Part shown: positions 35,302 through 47,200 of the stretch, piece after piece
Layout: each line of letters opens with the position of its first letter
Position numbering within the stretch: the first letter of the stretch is position 1
Source: Panagrolaimus kolymaensis
Taxonomy: Eukaryota; Nematoda; Chromadorea; Rhabditida; Panagrolaimidae
Direction: 5' to 3'
DNA length: 64,000 nucleotides
Assembly: GCA_028622995.1 (NCBI GenBank)
Contig: JAJQJQ010000002.1
Coordinates: 11,222,001 to 11,286,000 of the forward strand
Notes under the pieces: generated by a model
The model's input: only the letters and a program-made list of their open reading frames with translations
Told to the model about the DNA's origin: nothing
Database searches by the model: none
Made by a program: the position numbers and the translations under genes

Positions 35302-36411
35302 GATATCTTTTTTCATTTTTATTTTAAATGTTTTTATCGAATATTATAAAAAGAATTCTTTTTTTATTCAACCCATTTATGACCGACGACCACACAAGTT
35401 TGTTTGTTCCAAAAAAAAACTTGCAAAACTTTAGAGTTTTAAATCAAAAAAAATGGAGTGAAATTATGTTCATATGAATGTTTTAAAGAATACCAAAAAA
35501 CGGTGTTTGCTAACTTTCTTTCGAGTTTTTGACTTTCATCAGCTCTTCACTTTCCAATTTCCCATCCACTTTTTATTTTTATTCATTTCTTAAGCCAATA
35601 ATTTTCATTTAACAGAAACTTCCGTTCCTCAAATTTTTTTTGTCGCTTTTTATCGGTTTTCAGACTTTCAATATTTGAAAGTAATGTATTTTTTTATAGA
35701 GAAACACGACAAAATAAATTTTATTTAAACTCCTTTGAAAACGATGAAATAATAATAAAAACAAAAATCAACAACAAGCAAATAAATAATTTAATATATT
35801 GATTAATTGTTCCATAATCAAGAAGAAAGAAACAGAAAAAGCGAACAAATGATTGAGCTTTTGGAGTAGCAACCAAGTCATGAATGTACAATACTTTTCT
35901 TTATCAGAACTTGGAATAAATGTTGAATCATTGTTATAAGCTTTGATAATTTTTCCAAGAGCCGATGGATCTGAAAAAGCATTTTTATTTTGATTGTTAA
36001 TAATAATATAGTTGATTCATGCTTCAAGAAACGAAATGTTTTTGTTATAATGGCTATGGTTAGTATAAAGGGGATTATTTAATTGTTTGGGCTTCTTTCT
36101 CATGTGTATCACATGTTTTTGGTATATTTGTAAACCACACTTTAAATTTTTATAAATTAAAAAAAAAGAAAGGTTGAATGAAGCCAGAATTTCACTCATT
36201 TGATAGATATTGTTCAATGAAAGTTGTCTTGAAACTAGTAAAGTTTCTCATAATTTGATATTGGTAAATTATTCATATGTTATACGATGATGGATAGTTT
36301 ATTAATATATTAAAATGAGTAAAAACATTCGTAAAAAAGGGCAAAGTATTCAAAGAAAAAATTATACAAAACTATTTCAATGCAAACATATTTATTCCGA
36401 CGAATGTTTTT
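35302..36411. other. Intergenic with a possible terminal exon (minus)
   Basis: 35970-35768 on the minus strand follows a TTTTTCAG acceptor and reads protein-like sequence (PSALGKIIKAYNNDSTFIPS...) to a TGA. No convincing upstream exon is found, so it may be a gene remnant. The rest is AT-rich and featureless. Confidence 0.3.
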
Positions 36412-37257
36412 TCATACTATGACAGAAACTTTTTTATCTTTCAGAATTTTATCAATTAATTTTTTAAAATTATTTTTGATGTTTTGTGCATTTTTATTAA
36501 AAATAAAAAGTATTGCACTTGAGCTTGGTGGAGATGCCAAATTTTGTTTTAAAAAATTGCATAACGTCGATGGATCAAAGGTAGCAGAAACATCAAAAAT
36601 GTCCAAATAAATATATTGAAGGGGTTTAGTAAATTTGATTTTGCTAAGTTTATTGAGAGTAATTGATGAGAATTTCTCTTCTTTATTTCTAAATCGAATT
36701 GTTTTAACATTTGGAAGATTTTGGAATATTAAATCTATGGAAACATTGGCGCCATTTGAATATAGTATATTTGAATTTGTAAAAATAAAATCACGAATTT
36801 TTGAATCATTTTTTGATGTCAATAGTTCAAATTGAGATAAACTTATAATTGAAGAATAAATTGTTAAAGATTTTAGTGAGCATCGATAAATAGCTTCCAA
36901 ATTTAAAGCATCATAAAGCGTCAAACGATTTGTAAACCAAAATAAAACCTTTTTGTTCAAATTATATACTTTTAAACGTCCACCTTGAGCATAACCAGAT
37001 AATTCGGTTTTCATCCAATTCCCATGGCGCGTGAAAATAAGAAGTTGTCGTCGAGCAAAAAAATATTTGCATGTTTGATATATTTTTTGGACCGCAGATA
37101 ATGGTTTGTAAATTAAATGTGAAATAATATCAGGTGGGAATGAAAAGATTTGTTTTCGGGGAAATGAAAAAGAGTATTCTGAATCTTTGGAAATGGTAGA
37201 CAATTCATTTTCAAACATTCGTAAAATTGCTGATTTTTCAAATAAAGGACGCAGCAT
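36412..37257 (-). CDS. F-box-like protein
   Basis: Single-exon model of 281 aa starting at the ATG that lies 16 bp after a TTTTTTAG acceptor; the longer upstream frame crosses that splice site and is probably not coding. The central signature FSFPPDIISHLIYKPLSAVQ followed by KIYQTCKYFFARRQ has the shape of the divergent nematode F-box/F-box-associated families (family memory, not tested). The rest is a leucine-rich, beta-like C-terminal region of the kind used for substrate recognition. Unlike the four genes at 8.8-19 kb it has no N-terminal membrane anchor. Expected role, if an F-box: SCF adaptor binding an SKP1-related protein. Confidence 0.6.
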   Translation of the reverse strand: MLRPLFEKSAILRMFENELSTISKDSEYSFSFPRKQIFSFPPDIISHLIYKPLSAVQKIYQTCKYFFARRQLLIFTRHGNWMKTELSGYAQGGRLKVYNLNKKVLFWFTNRLTLYDALNLEAIYRCSLKSLTIYSSIISLSQFELLTSKNDSKIRDFIFTNSNILYSNGANVSIDLIFQNLPNVKTIRFRNKEEKFSSITLNKLSKIKFTKPLQYIYLDIFDVSATFDPSTLCNFLKQNLASPPSSSAILFIFNKNAQNIKNNFKKLIDKILKDKKVSVIV

Positions 37258-37655
37258 AATTCCAACAATTAATCTAAAAAACAAAAAATGGTTGGTTGAG
37301 TTACAAAAAGAATTTATATCAACTTTTTTTTTCATTTGTTTTCTATTGCATACTTTTTTGAAAAAGCGCCTTAAGTAATGGTTGATGGTTGAGGGAACGA
37401 TTTGTTTTTCCATGCACACATTTATTTATTGATTTAAAAAGCAAGTTGAATTTAAATATTTTTTTGAATTATGTCTTTGCGTTTTTTTATAAATCAACCA
37501 ACTGCTATTAGAAACAAAACAAAAAAAATCATAGTGGTAATAATCAAAAACATATATCAAAATGAAAAAAGTAAGTAATAATAAACCCGTCAAAGAATTT
37601 GAAAGTAAAAAAACTCGCATTTATTTATTTATTTATCTTTTTGAAATTTATTTTT

Positions 37656-39693
37656 TTATTTACAAAAACCACAAGATTTTGCGCAATTTTGTTTTAGCCA
37701 TCCACCATTATCACGAGAATTGCAAAGCTTTTTGAGAGCCCAAACTCCACAAAATACATTTCGATCAATGCAAGCTGAAATATTTAGAAAATTATAAATT
37801 AAAAATAAATAACTAATTTTTAAGGATTTTTCTTTAAAAATTTAAATATTTAAAATTGAAAAAAAAACTTTACCATCCGAACTGCAATACATTAAATTCA
37901 ATAATTCAATATCTCGATCACTTAATTTAGAGCGTTGACCTAAAACTTGTAAAAATCTCGCTGTTTGAGAATGCGGCGTCATAGTGGGTCTTCTTGAATC
38001 TATGGCAGCCACATAAGCTCGATAATGCATGATTGAATAATAATCATATGGAACTCCATAACTGAAAAAAAAAAACACGATTATCACACATTTGTTTTCC
38101 AAAATAGAAAAAAATTCAATAAAAAAAATTATAAACGCAATATCAAAGCGAAAGTTTGGGTTTTTTTCATTTCCGTTGCCAGATTCTCAGTAACAAATTT
38201 TTTATTTATTTTAAACAAATTTTTTTAGCTAATCCATAATTTTTTTTTGTTGTTGCTTACGTTGTATACATATTTGCATCAGCTATAGCAAATTGATCAT
38301 AAAGTTGTGGATTAATATTAGACCATTCCATTCGAATAAATTCATCTCGATCTGATCGAAGATGTTGATGAATGATTCCCAAAGCGTGAAGGGTTTCATG
38401 AATCACTATTCCAGTGAACTACAAAAAAATAAAATAAAATTTATTTGCTTCTTTGAAACGATGAAAGACAAAAAATTATTGGTATCATTTACTCACTTCA
38501 GGGCAAGTAAAACTCAAATAAACGGGATTAGCTGGACTCACTCTTCCAACATATGATAAACCGCAACTAAAAATAAAATATAGTAAAATTAGATTTTAAA
38601 AATTATTTTTTGTTTTTGTTTCAACCATATTTTTTTTGAATTCATTTTAGGAAATTAAATATTTTAATGTTGAACTAAGAAAACTATTATTAAAAAAACT
38701 CTTTCTTTGTTAAAGAAAATTTTAAAAAAATTAACAAAAAAATAACTACTTCGAGAGATAGTTTTTTCAATCTCAAATTAATTTTCTTTGCTTTATAAGG
38801 AATCAAATAGAAAACTTTTTAAAACCCATCTCAAAAATTTTATAAACTTGCAAAGATTTCAAAAAAAATAAATTCCTATTTAAAAATAAACTAAATATTA
38901 GAAATTTTTTTTGTTATTTTTCAATTTCGAATGAAAAAAGGTACGAAAAAAAAGATTCTTACAAAGTGCTGCTTTGTATTCTCGTATAATAAATATGATT
39001 TTGAGATGGGCGGCGAGAAAAATATTGAAATTTTATGCATGTTTTTGTTTCAATTTCTCTTAATCCATTTCGAACAATTGTTTGATGAGCCGGCACTAAA
39101 AAAATAATTTTATTTTTCTACAAAAAAAATTTTCATAAAAAAATACTTACATAAACTCACATCAAACGCATATGGAATTTGTCTGCGTTTGGGCCAAACT
39201 TGAGTTGGAAAACCTTCGGAATATACTCCACTTCTTTTTCTTCTTCGTCTGGTTCTCAAAGAATTAAGGAGGCTCGTGGATTGAGTATCCGTGAGAAGAA
39301 CATCTTCTTCAAATGTTCCATCATTCAATGGAGAAATTTGAGTGTTGAGACCCGAAGTTGTTAAAAGTTGTTGTTTAACTTGATGAACTCGATTTAATCG
39401 ATTTTCAATTGTTGCCGAAACAAATCGGGAATTAAATTTTCTTTGAATTTGTAATTCACTTGCTAATACATTTGCTCGTTTTGAAATAGTTGTTTGGGGT
39501 TGGGATCGACAATTAACTCGTCTACATGAGTTATATAGAAAAAAAATTTTATTTATTAAAAAAGATTTTTATTTTCTTCACAAAAATAAAATATTTGTGT
39601 GTGCAATTCAAAATAATGAAAGAGTTTTTACTTTAAATTCTCAAAAAATGGATTTCCACACGAAGATTTTTTAATTTTCCCTTCGAGATCCAT
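37656..39693 (-). CDS. Astacin-family zinc metalloprotease with ShK-type domain
   Basis: Exons 39693-39632, 39521-39151, 39095-38963, 38566-38497, 38418-38261, 38061-37874 and 37774-37656 give 366 aa. In order: a prodomain with a probable aspartate-switch motif (FEEDVLLT), a furin-type site RTRRRRKR, the mature catalytic start (WPKRRQIPYAFD), zinc site HETLHALGIIHQHLRSDRD and Met-turn SIMHY, then one six-Cys ShK-type domain (ACIDRNVFC...SCGFCK). By family knowledge such enzymes (nas genes) process cuticle or matrix proteins. The residue after the third zinc His is Gln where most astacins have Glu. The model lacks a signal peptide, so the true start is probably upstream; the Pro-rich gene at 39763-40614 is a candidate N-terminus. 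Confidence 0.8.
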
Positions 39694-39762
39694 AAAACAC
39701 GACAATTTTTTTGTAATTGCACACACAAATAATATAAATAAGTAAATAAAAATATAAAACTA

Positions 39763-40614
39763 TCATACAATTAAAGCTTGTCGAGGAGCGGGATCAAGAT
39801 GACCAAATTTTATGTCCCGTACAAATCTCGCTAAAGTTCCAGGTGGACCATGTGGAACTGAAGTTAATGGAGGCGGCGCAACTGCTGCTGGAATGGATGG
39901 AGGTGAAATTATTCTAGGCGGTGGAGCAGGAGCAGGGAAGCGTCTGGGTGGAGGAGCTGGGGCTGGAATTCTTCTAACAGGCGGCGGAGGAGGAGGCGCG
40001 GGAGCTGGCATGGGTGCTTGTTGTTGCAGTGGAGGCTGTTGCGGTTGTTGCTGCTGCTGCGGGGGACCCCATGGACCTTCTTCCATACCCCAACCTAAGA
40101 AGGAAGAAAAAAACTTATTTTGTCAGGTAAAATAAAAAATTGACTTACCTTGAGGTGGAGGAAATCCCGGTCCTGGAGGTCCCATTCCCCAACATCGAGG
40201 ATGATCGGGATGTCGGAAACAAAAGCGGCGACCTTAAAACAAATTAAATTTATTTTCAAATTTTTCAACTTTTTTTCGAACAAAATTGAGCTTAAATAAT
40301 TTCGAAGTGGTTCTAAAACGAAAATTTTTATTAAACTTTATATTACCAATAATTTTGGCCCGAATTTTTTTTAAAGCTCGATTTGTCATGGAAAAGCTAA
40401 GTTTATTTTTTTATTTAAAATACTTACGATGATGCCTTCTTCTCATCCATGGTGGAGGCCCGCCATCATCAAAGCCCATCCCGCCACCACCAAATCCAGG
40501 TCCAGGGCCATCAAAACCAAAATCAGGTGGAGGCATACCCCATTGTCCCCCGGATGAAGATAAAATAGAAAAAAATATTGTTGAAAATAATAATAAAATA
40601 TTGCTATCCGTCAT
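39763..40614 (-). CDS. Secreted Pro/Gly-rich protein, possible N-terminus of the astacin
   Basis: Exons 40614-40428, 40232-40149 and 40094-39763 give 200 aa. The signal peptide is MTDSNILLLFSTIFFSILSS, followed by Gly/Pro/Asp-rich sequence, a short Cys-containing segment (RRRFCFRHPDHPRCWG), a Gln-Pro run, and Ala-Pro-Pro repeats with RR spacers. The frame ends at TGA 39763-39765, only 70 bp before the astacin ATG on the same strand. That leaves three readings: a separate secreted low-complexity protein; the upstream gene of an operon; or the 5' exons of the astacin, joined through a non-canonical splice. Its signal peptide is exactly what the astacin model lacks. Confidence 0.6.
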
Positions 40615-41527
40615 TTTTATTTTATTTTTTGTGTGAATTAAATAAAAAATTAAAAATGTTTTATAAAATAATTGATTTATTTATCTTTTTTTGGTTTTAA
40701 ACAACATCCAAAAAAAATTGATCCAACAGCCGCCAAATTTTTTTTAAAGATTAGATTTTTTCAAGACAAAAAAAAATCAGGTCGTCACCAAAAAAAAATT
40801 ATTTAATAACGAAATGAATAATTAAAAAATAAAAAAGTAAGAAATTGATGAGAGTTAGCAGCGTCGGCGGCCACTGATGATCGTTCACCTTCCAACAACA
40901 ATCACAGCCATTAAAAATTTTTTACCCTTCTTTTTTCTTTAAACAAAATGAAACAAAAAAAAATGACTTCATCAAACTTCTTTTTAAACCACCAAAAAAT
41001 ACCACGTAAAAAAATTTTTTTAATGTATCAAACAAAAAATAACAAAAGGAACGAACGAACAAACTTGTGTGGACCAAAACAGGTTCATTTTTTACCTTTT
41101 TTCTTTCTTTCTTACTTTTTTTAATTATTCATTTTCGTTTATTAAACAAAAACTAGGAACAAAAACAAATTTAAGTAAGTAAGAGTCTATCACTTTATTT
41201 TTTTGTATTAATTGTCTAAAAGAGTTCAGCCAATTGGGTTGATTGAATTGAGTTGAATTAATCAGATCTCAAAATAATAGTAACAGAAAAGGTAACAAAT
41301 GTTTTAGGGTCAAAAGTTAAAATAAATTATCGTTTAAATAATAAAATTTTAAAATGAATGTGTAAGTTGGGTTATTGAATGAATCATAATTTAAAATATT
41401 TGTTATATTAAAGTAATGCTGAACATTTGCAAAATTTGGGTAAAAAAATTTGTTTTCCAAACAAAAATAGGAGAATAAAGTTAATTTATGTATTAATGTT
41501 AAAAATATTATAGCATAAAAAACGATA
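40615..41527. other. Intergenic, no gene seen
   Basis: AT-rich. A slightly GC-richer patch near 40855-40910 has no open frame of note. Confidence 0.5.
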
Positions 41528-42929
41528 TTATAAATCATCAACAAAAGTAAATTTTACTTTCATAAGATTGCACGCTTCTTCCAAACCATTTTTAACATTG
41601 GTTATTTCTTCCAATGAAAAAACATTAAAAACACAAAAGCCCAGTTCCGTTGGTCTTTTTCCTGTTTCATTTTTTATTTGTTTTATGTGTTCTTTTAAAA
41701 TCAAAGGCATTAAAAATATCGGTGAGGCTTTTCGTGTTCCATCAAAAGTATCAAATTCAAGCAAAATTGGATTTTCATCATTTTTAGTTATTTTAAATTT
41801 CCATTCTTCATCAGTTTTAATATCGTTGTGAGACATTGATAAAATTTTTAACAAATCTGTAAACGTGGATAATTAAATTTTATTGATAAAAAGTTTATTA
41901 ACTTTACCATAAATCATGCAATTTTCTTTAATTAGAGCTATTTCTTGAATAGTTTTAATTAGCTTCGGTTTTTCCTCCTCAAAACTTAAATATATATCGT
42001 TTCCATGCAATCCTAAAATCTTTTTTTACTTTAGAAATTTTATTTTATGAATTTTCAACCAACCATTCCATGATTCCATGAATTCATATCCATTTTCACA
42101 TGGAATACAAATAACTGAAGAATTATCAAATAATCCAATTACAGGAGTATTCATATTTAATTTTGTATTAAATTTTTCGGGCAAAGATTGAATTTCAGGG
42201 ATAATAAATGGTTCATGTTGAAATATTGGAAAATTATTTTCATTTATAGTTAAAATCAAATTTATTCTATGACATTTTTCTATAGTGATTTCATTTTCAG
42301 AAATGGCTTCAATTTGCTTTGATTCTATATTCAAAAAACCAACCTAAATTTATGCATTTTAAATTAATGGAAATTAAATAAGTGTAAAAACTTACAAAAA
42401 ATGATTTAATAGATTTTTCAGTTACACAAGATTTTGTGATTGGCAAATTTTCATCATTTTTTATATGAAGAAAAACTTTTGGCGAACTTGAATTTTCGAC
42501 AACAAAAAAATTTTCTTTAGATTTAGGAATAATATGAAAATCATTAAATAACGGATCATCCATTTTTTTAACCATTGTTTCAACAATTTTTGCAAGATCA
42601 TTCATTCCCATGCTTGTTAAAGAAATAAGCTTTTTAGATTTTAATATATTCTTTTGTAAATTTTTCATTGCATTTTGATTGTTTTCTTTTGGATCCACTG
42701 CGATAATCCGTTTTGGGGTAAGGCAAGAGCCAAGAATTTCATTTTTTATTTTTGAATATTCTGTGCTTTTTGAATTATATTCCACAAATCTTTGATCAAC
42801 AATATTATATCCATCAGAATTTCGACAAAGTTCGGCAACCAAAAAATTTTTTTGATTAACAAGAATTATCAATAATTTTTCATCATTTTTTAAATATAGA
42901 TTTGCTGCAATTAATGGGCTTGTAAACAT
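41528..42929 (-). CDS. Divergent Hsp70-like (actin-ATPase fold) protein
   Basis: Exons 42929-42396, 42343-42064, 42012-41908 and 41856-41528 give 415 aa. The first exon (TSPLIAANLYLKNDEKLLII, then GYNIVDQRFVEY) resembles the Hsp70 stretch EPTAAA...phosphate-2 loop...GD. The later exons (TPVIGLFDNSSVICIPCENG, YDLLKILSMS, a segment like the Hsp70 IA/IIA border, ending CNLMKVKFTFV) resemble the first half of an ATPase domain. The halves therefore appear in swapped order, and key glycines of the nucleotide-binding loops are missing. It probably belongs to a nematode-expanded, possibly non-catalytic Hsp70-like family; this is by memory and moderate. A partial inverted copy lies at 43540-43871 and a remnant at 42975-43251. 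Confidence 0.5.
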
Positions 42930-42974
42930 AAAAATATAGTTAGAAATAAAATTATAAGAAATATTTGTTTTTTA

Positions 42975-43251
42975 GCTTTTCTTCCACCATTTCACAATAT
43001 TTAATATAATTCGTTGATGAAAATTCTGGAGGAGGTTTAAATTGGAATATATTTAGAATTATAGCTTTTATGTGATTTCGAATTGGCGAATCATCAAATA
43101 GTTTAATCGGATCAAGTTTAACGAGACCCATCTCTTGAAGATTATTTTCATTATAAATTTTAAACCATAATTCATTATCGTCACAAGAAATAAAACCAAT
43201 AAAGCATTTAACATTAGTTTATGGAATTGGTGGATAAATAGCTGGTAACAT
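42975..43251 (-). pseudogene. Hsp70-like remnant
   Basis: One reading frame gives protein-like sequence (TNVKCFIGFISCDDNELWFK..., PIRNHIKAIILNIFQFKPPP...) interrupted by TAA at 43219-43221 after the start MLPAIYPPIP. No flanking exons are found. It lies just upstream of the Hsp70-like gene and looks like the tail of a decayed tandem copy, but the family assignment rests on position and style only. Confidence 0.35.
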
Positions 43252-43539
43252 GATATCATTCAAAAAATTTAACCTGTGTGTAACAAAACAAAAAATAATG
43301 GAAAAGCAGCCTGTTTCATAAATAAAAAAATTGCGAAAGAAATTGTAAATCAAATGAAACGCATTGCCAAAAATCAATCACGTTTTGATTTTTTAAATAT
43401 ATTGCCTTAGGCTAAAGATAAATATTTTGTTTTAAACAAAAAAATTTCTTATTTTAATAGGAAATCCAAGTTTTTATCTACGAATTTATAGCATTTTTAA
43501 AAAATTGTATTTAATTGAATTCTTTCGTTTTTTCTCCAG

Positions 43540-43871
43540 ATTTGTTAAAAATATTATCCATGTCCCGTGATAATTTTAAAACTGATGAAGAATGGAAATT
43601 TAAAATAAATAAAAATGATGAAAATCCAATTTTGCGTGAATTTGATACTTTTGATGAAACTCGAAAAGCTGCTTCTCCCACTTTTTTAATGGCTTTAATT
43701 TTGAAGGAACACATTAAAGCAATCAAAAAAGAAACTGATGAAAGACCAACCGAATTAGGCTTTTGTGTTTTTAATGATTTTTCAATGGACGAAATAGCCA
43801 ATATTAAAAATGGTCTTGAAGAAGCGTGCAATCTAATGAAAATTAAATTTTCATTTATTGATACTTTATAA
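43540..43871 (+). pseudogene. Partial inverted copy of the last Hsp70-like exon
   Basis: Follows a TTTCTCCAG acceptor and reads LLKILSMSRDNFKTDEEWKF... to a TAA, closely matching 41856-41528 on the opposite strand: same start at the acceptor, same end, about four of five residues alike. No upstream exons are visible before 43540. It could be a pseudogene fragment or the final exon of a gene I cannot otherwise detect. The frame is intact, so decay is recent if it is dead. Confidence 0.55.
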
Positions 43872-44246
43872 TATTTTATATTTTATGCAATGAATATTTT
43901 CTTCTTCTTTTTATTGACTTTAGTGCAAACTCCCAGAATTTTTGGGTTTTTTCTTTAAAAGAAAGGTTCAAATAAATTTTTACACAGCATTTCTTCTTTT
44001 TTGTTTGTTTCGCATTCCCTCCATTCTTACATTTAAAAATGAATTTTCGCGCCTTGAAGTCTTTTTTTTTCTTCTAACCAGCTGCTTTCTTGTTGTTGCC
44101 ATGACAACAACTTTTTGCTTCCACTTAATCTCAAAAAAAGCTGAAACTAACAAAAACATAAATTTGCTAAAGTTTAACCTTATTTTTTTTTGATAATTTT
44201 CTTGAATTTAGTTTAAATCTGTAATAGTTTTGTTAAAAACGAAAAA
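43872..44246. other. 5' flank of WDR35 gene
   Basis: AT-rich with one 83-codon T-rich open frame lacking conserved features. The WDR35 promoter is expected here. I do not see a clean RFX X-box (GTHNYY AT RRNAAC) by eye. Confidence 0.35.
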
Positions 44247-47200
44247 ATGGAAATAAAATGTTTTATTTATTTGAGTAAAAAAGTATGGATACTAATTTTA
44301 TGGAAATTTTCCTCCCAAAAAATCGGTTTTTTAGTTAACGGTTCCATTCACTCGAGAACTTCGATGTGTTTCATGGAATCAAAATCGAGGGTTTGTTTGC
44401 GCTGGAGGAGTTGATGGTTCTGTTAGATTATTTAAACTTCATCCAGATAGTGGTAAATTTAATATTTTATGAATCTTTAGAATTATTTAAAAAAAAATTT
44501 TTTTTCTTGTTTCAGACAAAAACAATAATAATCCTTTTTACATGAATTCAGCTCTTGAAGGGCATGGACCTAATTGTGAGTAATTTTTTTTTTGACACAC
44601 AAAAAAGTGTTAATTCTTGTGTTTTTAGCAAATGTGGAAATAGCTCAATGGAATGAATATTACCAAAAATTAACCACTTCTGATGATAGCGGAATGATCA
44701 TTGTTTGGTCACCGAATCAAAATGATAATAGTTGGTATGAAGAAATGGTAAATAATCGAAATAAATCCATGATTATGGATATGAAATGGAGTCCAGATGG
44801 TTCGAAAGTTTCCATCGTTTATGAAGATGGTGAGTCGAGAGGCTTGGTTTCAACAAAAAAAACATTTTTTATGTCTCATCGCGAAATTTAATTAATTTTT
44901 TCGTGTTCAATATTAAAATTTAATAAGTAACTTTTTAAGGTCAAGTTATTGTTGGTTCAGTTGAAGGTAATCGAATATGGGCGAAAGATGTGTCCACTGG
45001 ATTATGTGCTTGCGCAGTAAGTTTTTGACATCAAAAAATTAATTTTTTGTTTGTAAAAATGCAGCATAGTGGAACTGAAATTTTTTTTAGTTTAATGCTG
45101 ATAGCACTTTGCTCCTCGTAGGACTTATGGATGGCGAAGTTCATGCATATGATTCAAGTGGAAATTTTTCTGTGAGTTTTTTGATTCTCGCAAAAGAATT
45201 TTTTTAAAAATTAAAAGTTAATATATATATTTTTTTTATAGTTTAAAGTTCCAATGTTATGTATCGAAAGTATGGAATTGGAAACAGCTCTTGCGACAAG
45301 TAAATTAAAAAAAGAGAGAAAAAATTAGGGTCTAAAGTGCGGTGTTTCAGAGGACACTAAAAAAGATTCAATAATTTCGATGGAATTTTATAATCCTCCA
45401 TTATTTTCTAAAGATCCCGAACCTCGAGGAGCTGGCGATGGTAAGCTTTGTTTTCAAAAAAAAACACTGAAACTCAAATTTGTGTATTTTTTTTTCACGA
45501 GAATTAAAGTATTAAAATTTAGGAAAATTAAATTTAAAGTATATCTTTTATTTAAGATTTTTATTTTTGCCGCGAGATTTTAGGAAATAAAAAAAAGTGT
45601 AATGTAAAAATTAAGGGTTTTTAAAATAAAATAATTTATAGGTCTCACATTTGGAGCTGAAGGCTTCCTTCCATCCGTTCTCAAATTAGATACTTTTGAA
45701 AAGAACCACATTGTTCGATCACCCATTCCTCCAACTCGGCCTCGTTTAGCTATAGCATTTCAAAATGGTGTAATTCAACTTATGAGAAATGAAATGGATT
45801 CACGTTCGTAATTTTCAATTTTCTAAAAATTTTTGCATATTTTTATATATATATTTTTTTAGAACCCGTAATAATTCGTGAACGAAATACAATAATTCGA
45901 AAATGTCATTGGTCGCCAGATGGAACAGTTTTGGCTGAGATAGGCAAAGTAAATGCATCGAATGTTTTACTTTTATATTCGCCCATGGGTGAAAAATATC
46001 AAGCTTTACCTATGCCAGATAAAAATTTTAATTGTTTTACTTGGAAAGGTGATGGACTTGCAATTGGGTGCGGAGTGGATAATAGCTTTTTCTTGGCTAC
46101 TGTAAAACCAAGATACAAGGTTTGCTTTAATCTTAATTTTTATTTTCGCGTTGAGAAACACTAACAAAATTAATTGAGTTTTTTTTAGTGGGCTTATTGC
46201 AATCACACGGTCGTATATGCTTATGCTCCATTAGATATAAATGAAAATGTTGTAACATTTTTTGAAACTAAAATGAATGAAAAGCATGAAAAAATTTTGC
46301 CGGATGTTATTAATATTGAATCTCATGGTGAATATTGCGTTATCGCAAATTTAACTGCAGAATTGGCTGGGCCAGTGAGTTTTTTTTCTGGCATAAAATT
46401 TGCTCTAAACTTGATCGCAAAGAAAAAATGATGAAAATTTATTTAATTTAAAACTTTGTTTTTGGCATCGTTTTCTAATTAAAAATTTTATTGAAAATTA
46501 AAAATCTTTTAAAGCTTAAAAAAAACATTAAAAATTAAATTGGTCCTGAGCAGATTATCAAAAAAAAATTAATTAAGTCCAGGAATTTTCCATTCGAATC
46601 ATTTTTCTATCAAATTTTGTTCCCTCAAATATTTTATTTTCTATTTTTCCAATAAATTATTTTTAATAAAAAGTTGTTAGAAACTTTCCAACATATTTAT
46701 TTCAGTACCAACTCCAATTATGTAATAGCATAGGAACTCCATTGGATGTTCAAAATATTTCCATTGAACCCAAACATTTAGCAATAAATGACACCACCGT
46801 TGTTGCTGCAAATCAACAAAGTTTTGTTGTTTGGAATTTCACTGTTCCAAGATCCACTGGTTTTGAAGCTTACAAACAACCACCAAAACCAACGGCAAAT
46901 AATGATGGAGAAGAAGGAACTCCGTTGTAAGTAAATTTTTTCATAGATGCCTCAAAAAATGAAGCAAATATTTTACAAAATTGGAAATTTGCCTTCATTA
47001 AAAATTATATTTTTAGACCTGTATATCAAATTGATCAAGCTCGAGAAACTGGAGGTCGTCCAAACACATCCGCATCGAGGCATAATTTTGGTGGTGGAGC
47101 AAAACAAAGTGATAATATTAAAAGTATTTGTCTTGGAAATAATTTTTTACTCATCGTAAGTATCCTTCATTTTATGCTTTAATTCACTAATTTTTGTTCA

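Noticed and set aside
37258..37419. N-terminal extension of the F-box-like gene at 36412
   Set aside because: A TTTTTTAG acceptor lies just before the inner ATG, and the extension has no conserved character, so the shorter start was used.
39812..40135. Gly/Ala/Cys-rich open frame on the plus strand
   Set aside because: It is the complement of the Pro-rich exon; composition alone keeps it open.
43511..43831. 106-codon open frame antisense to the Hsp70-like fragment
   Set aside because: It is the mirror of the coding frame of the plus-strand fragment, and the same antisense frame appears at 41568-41831; it is a shadow.
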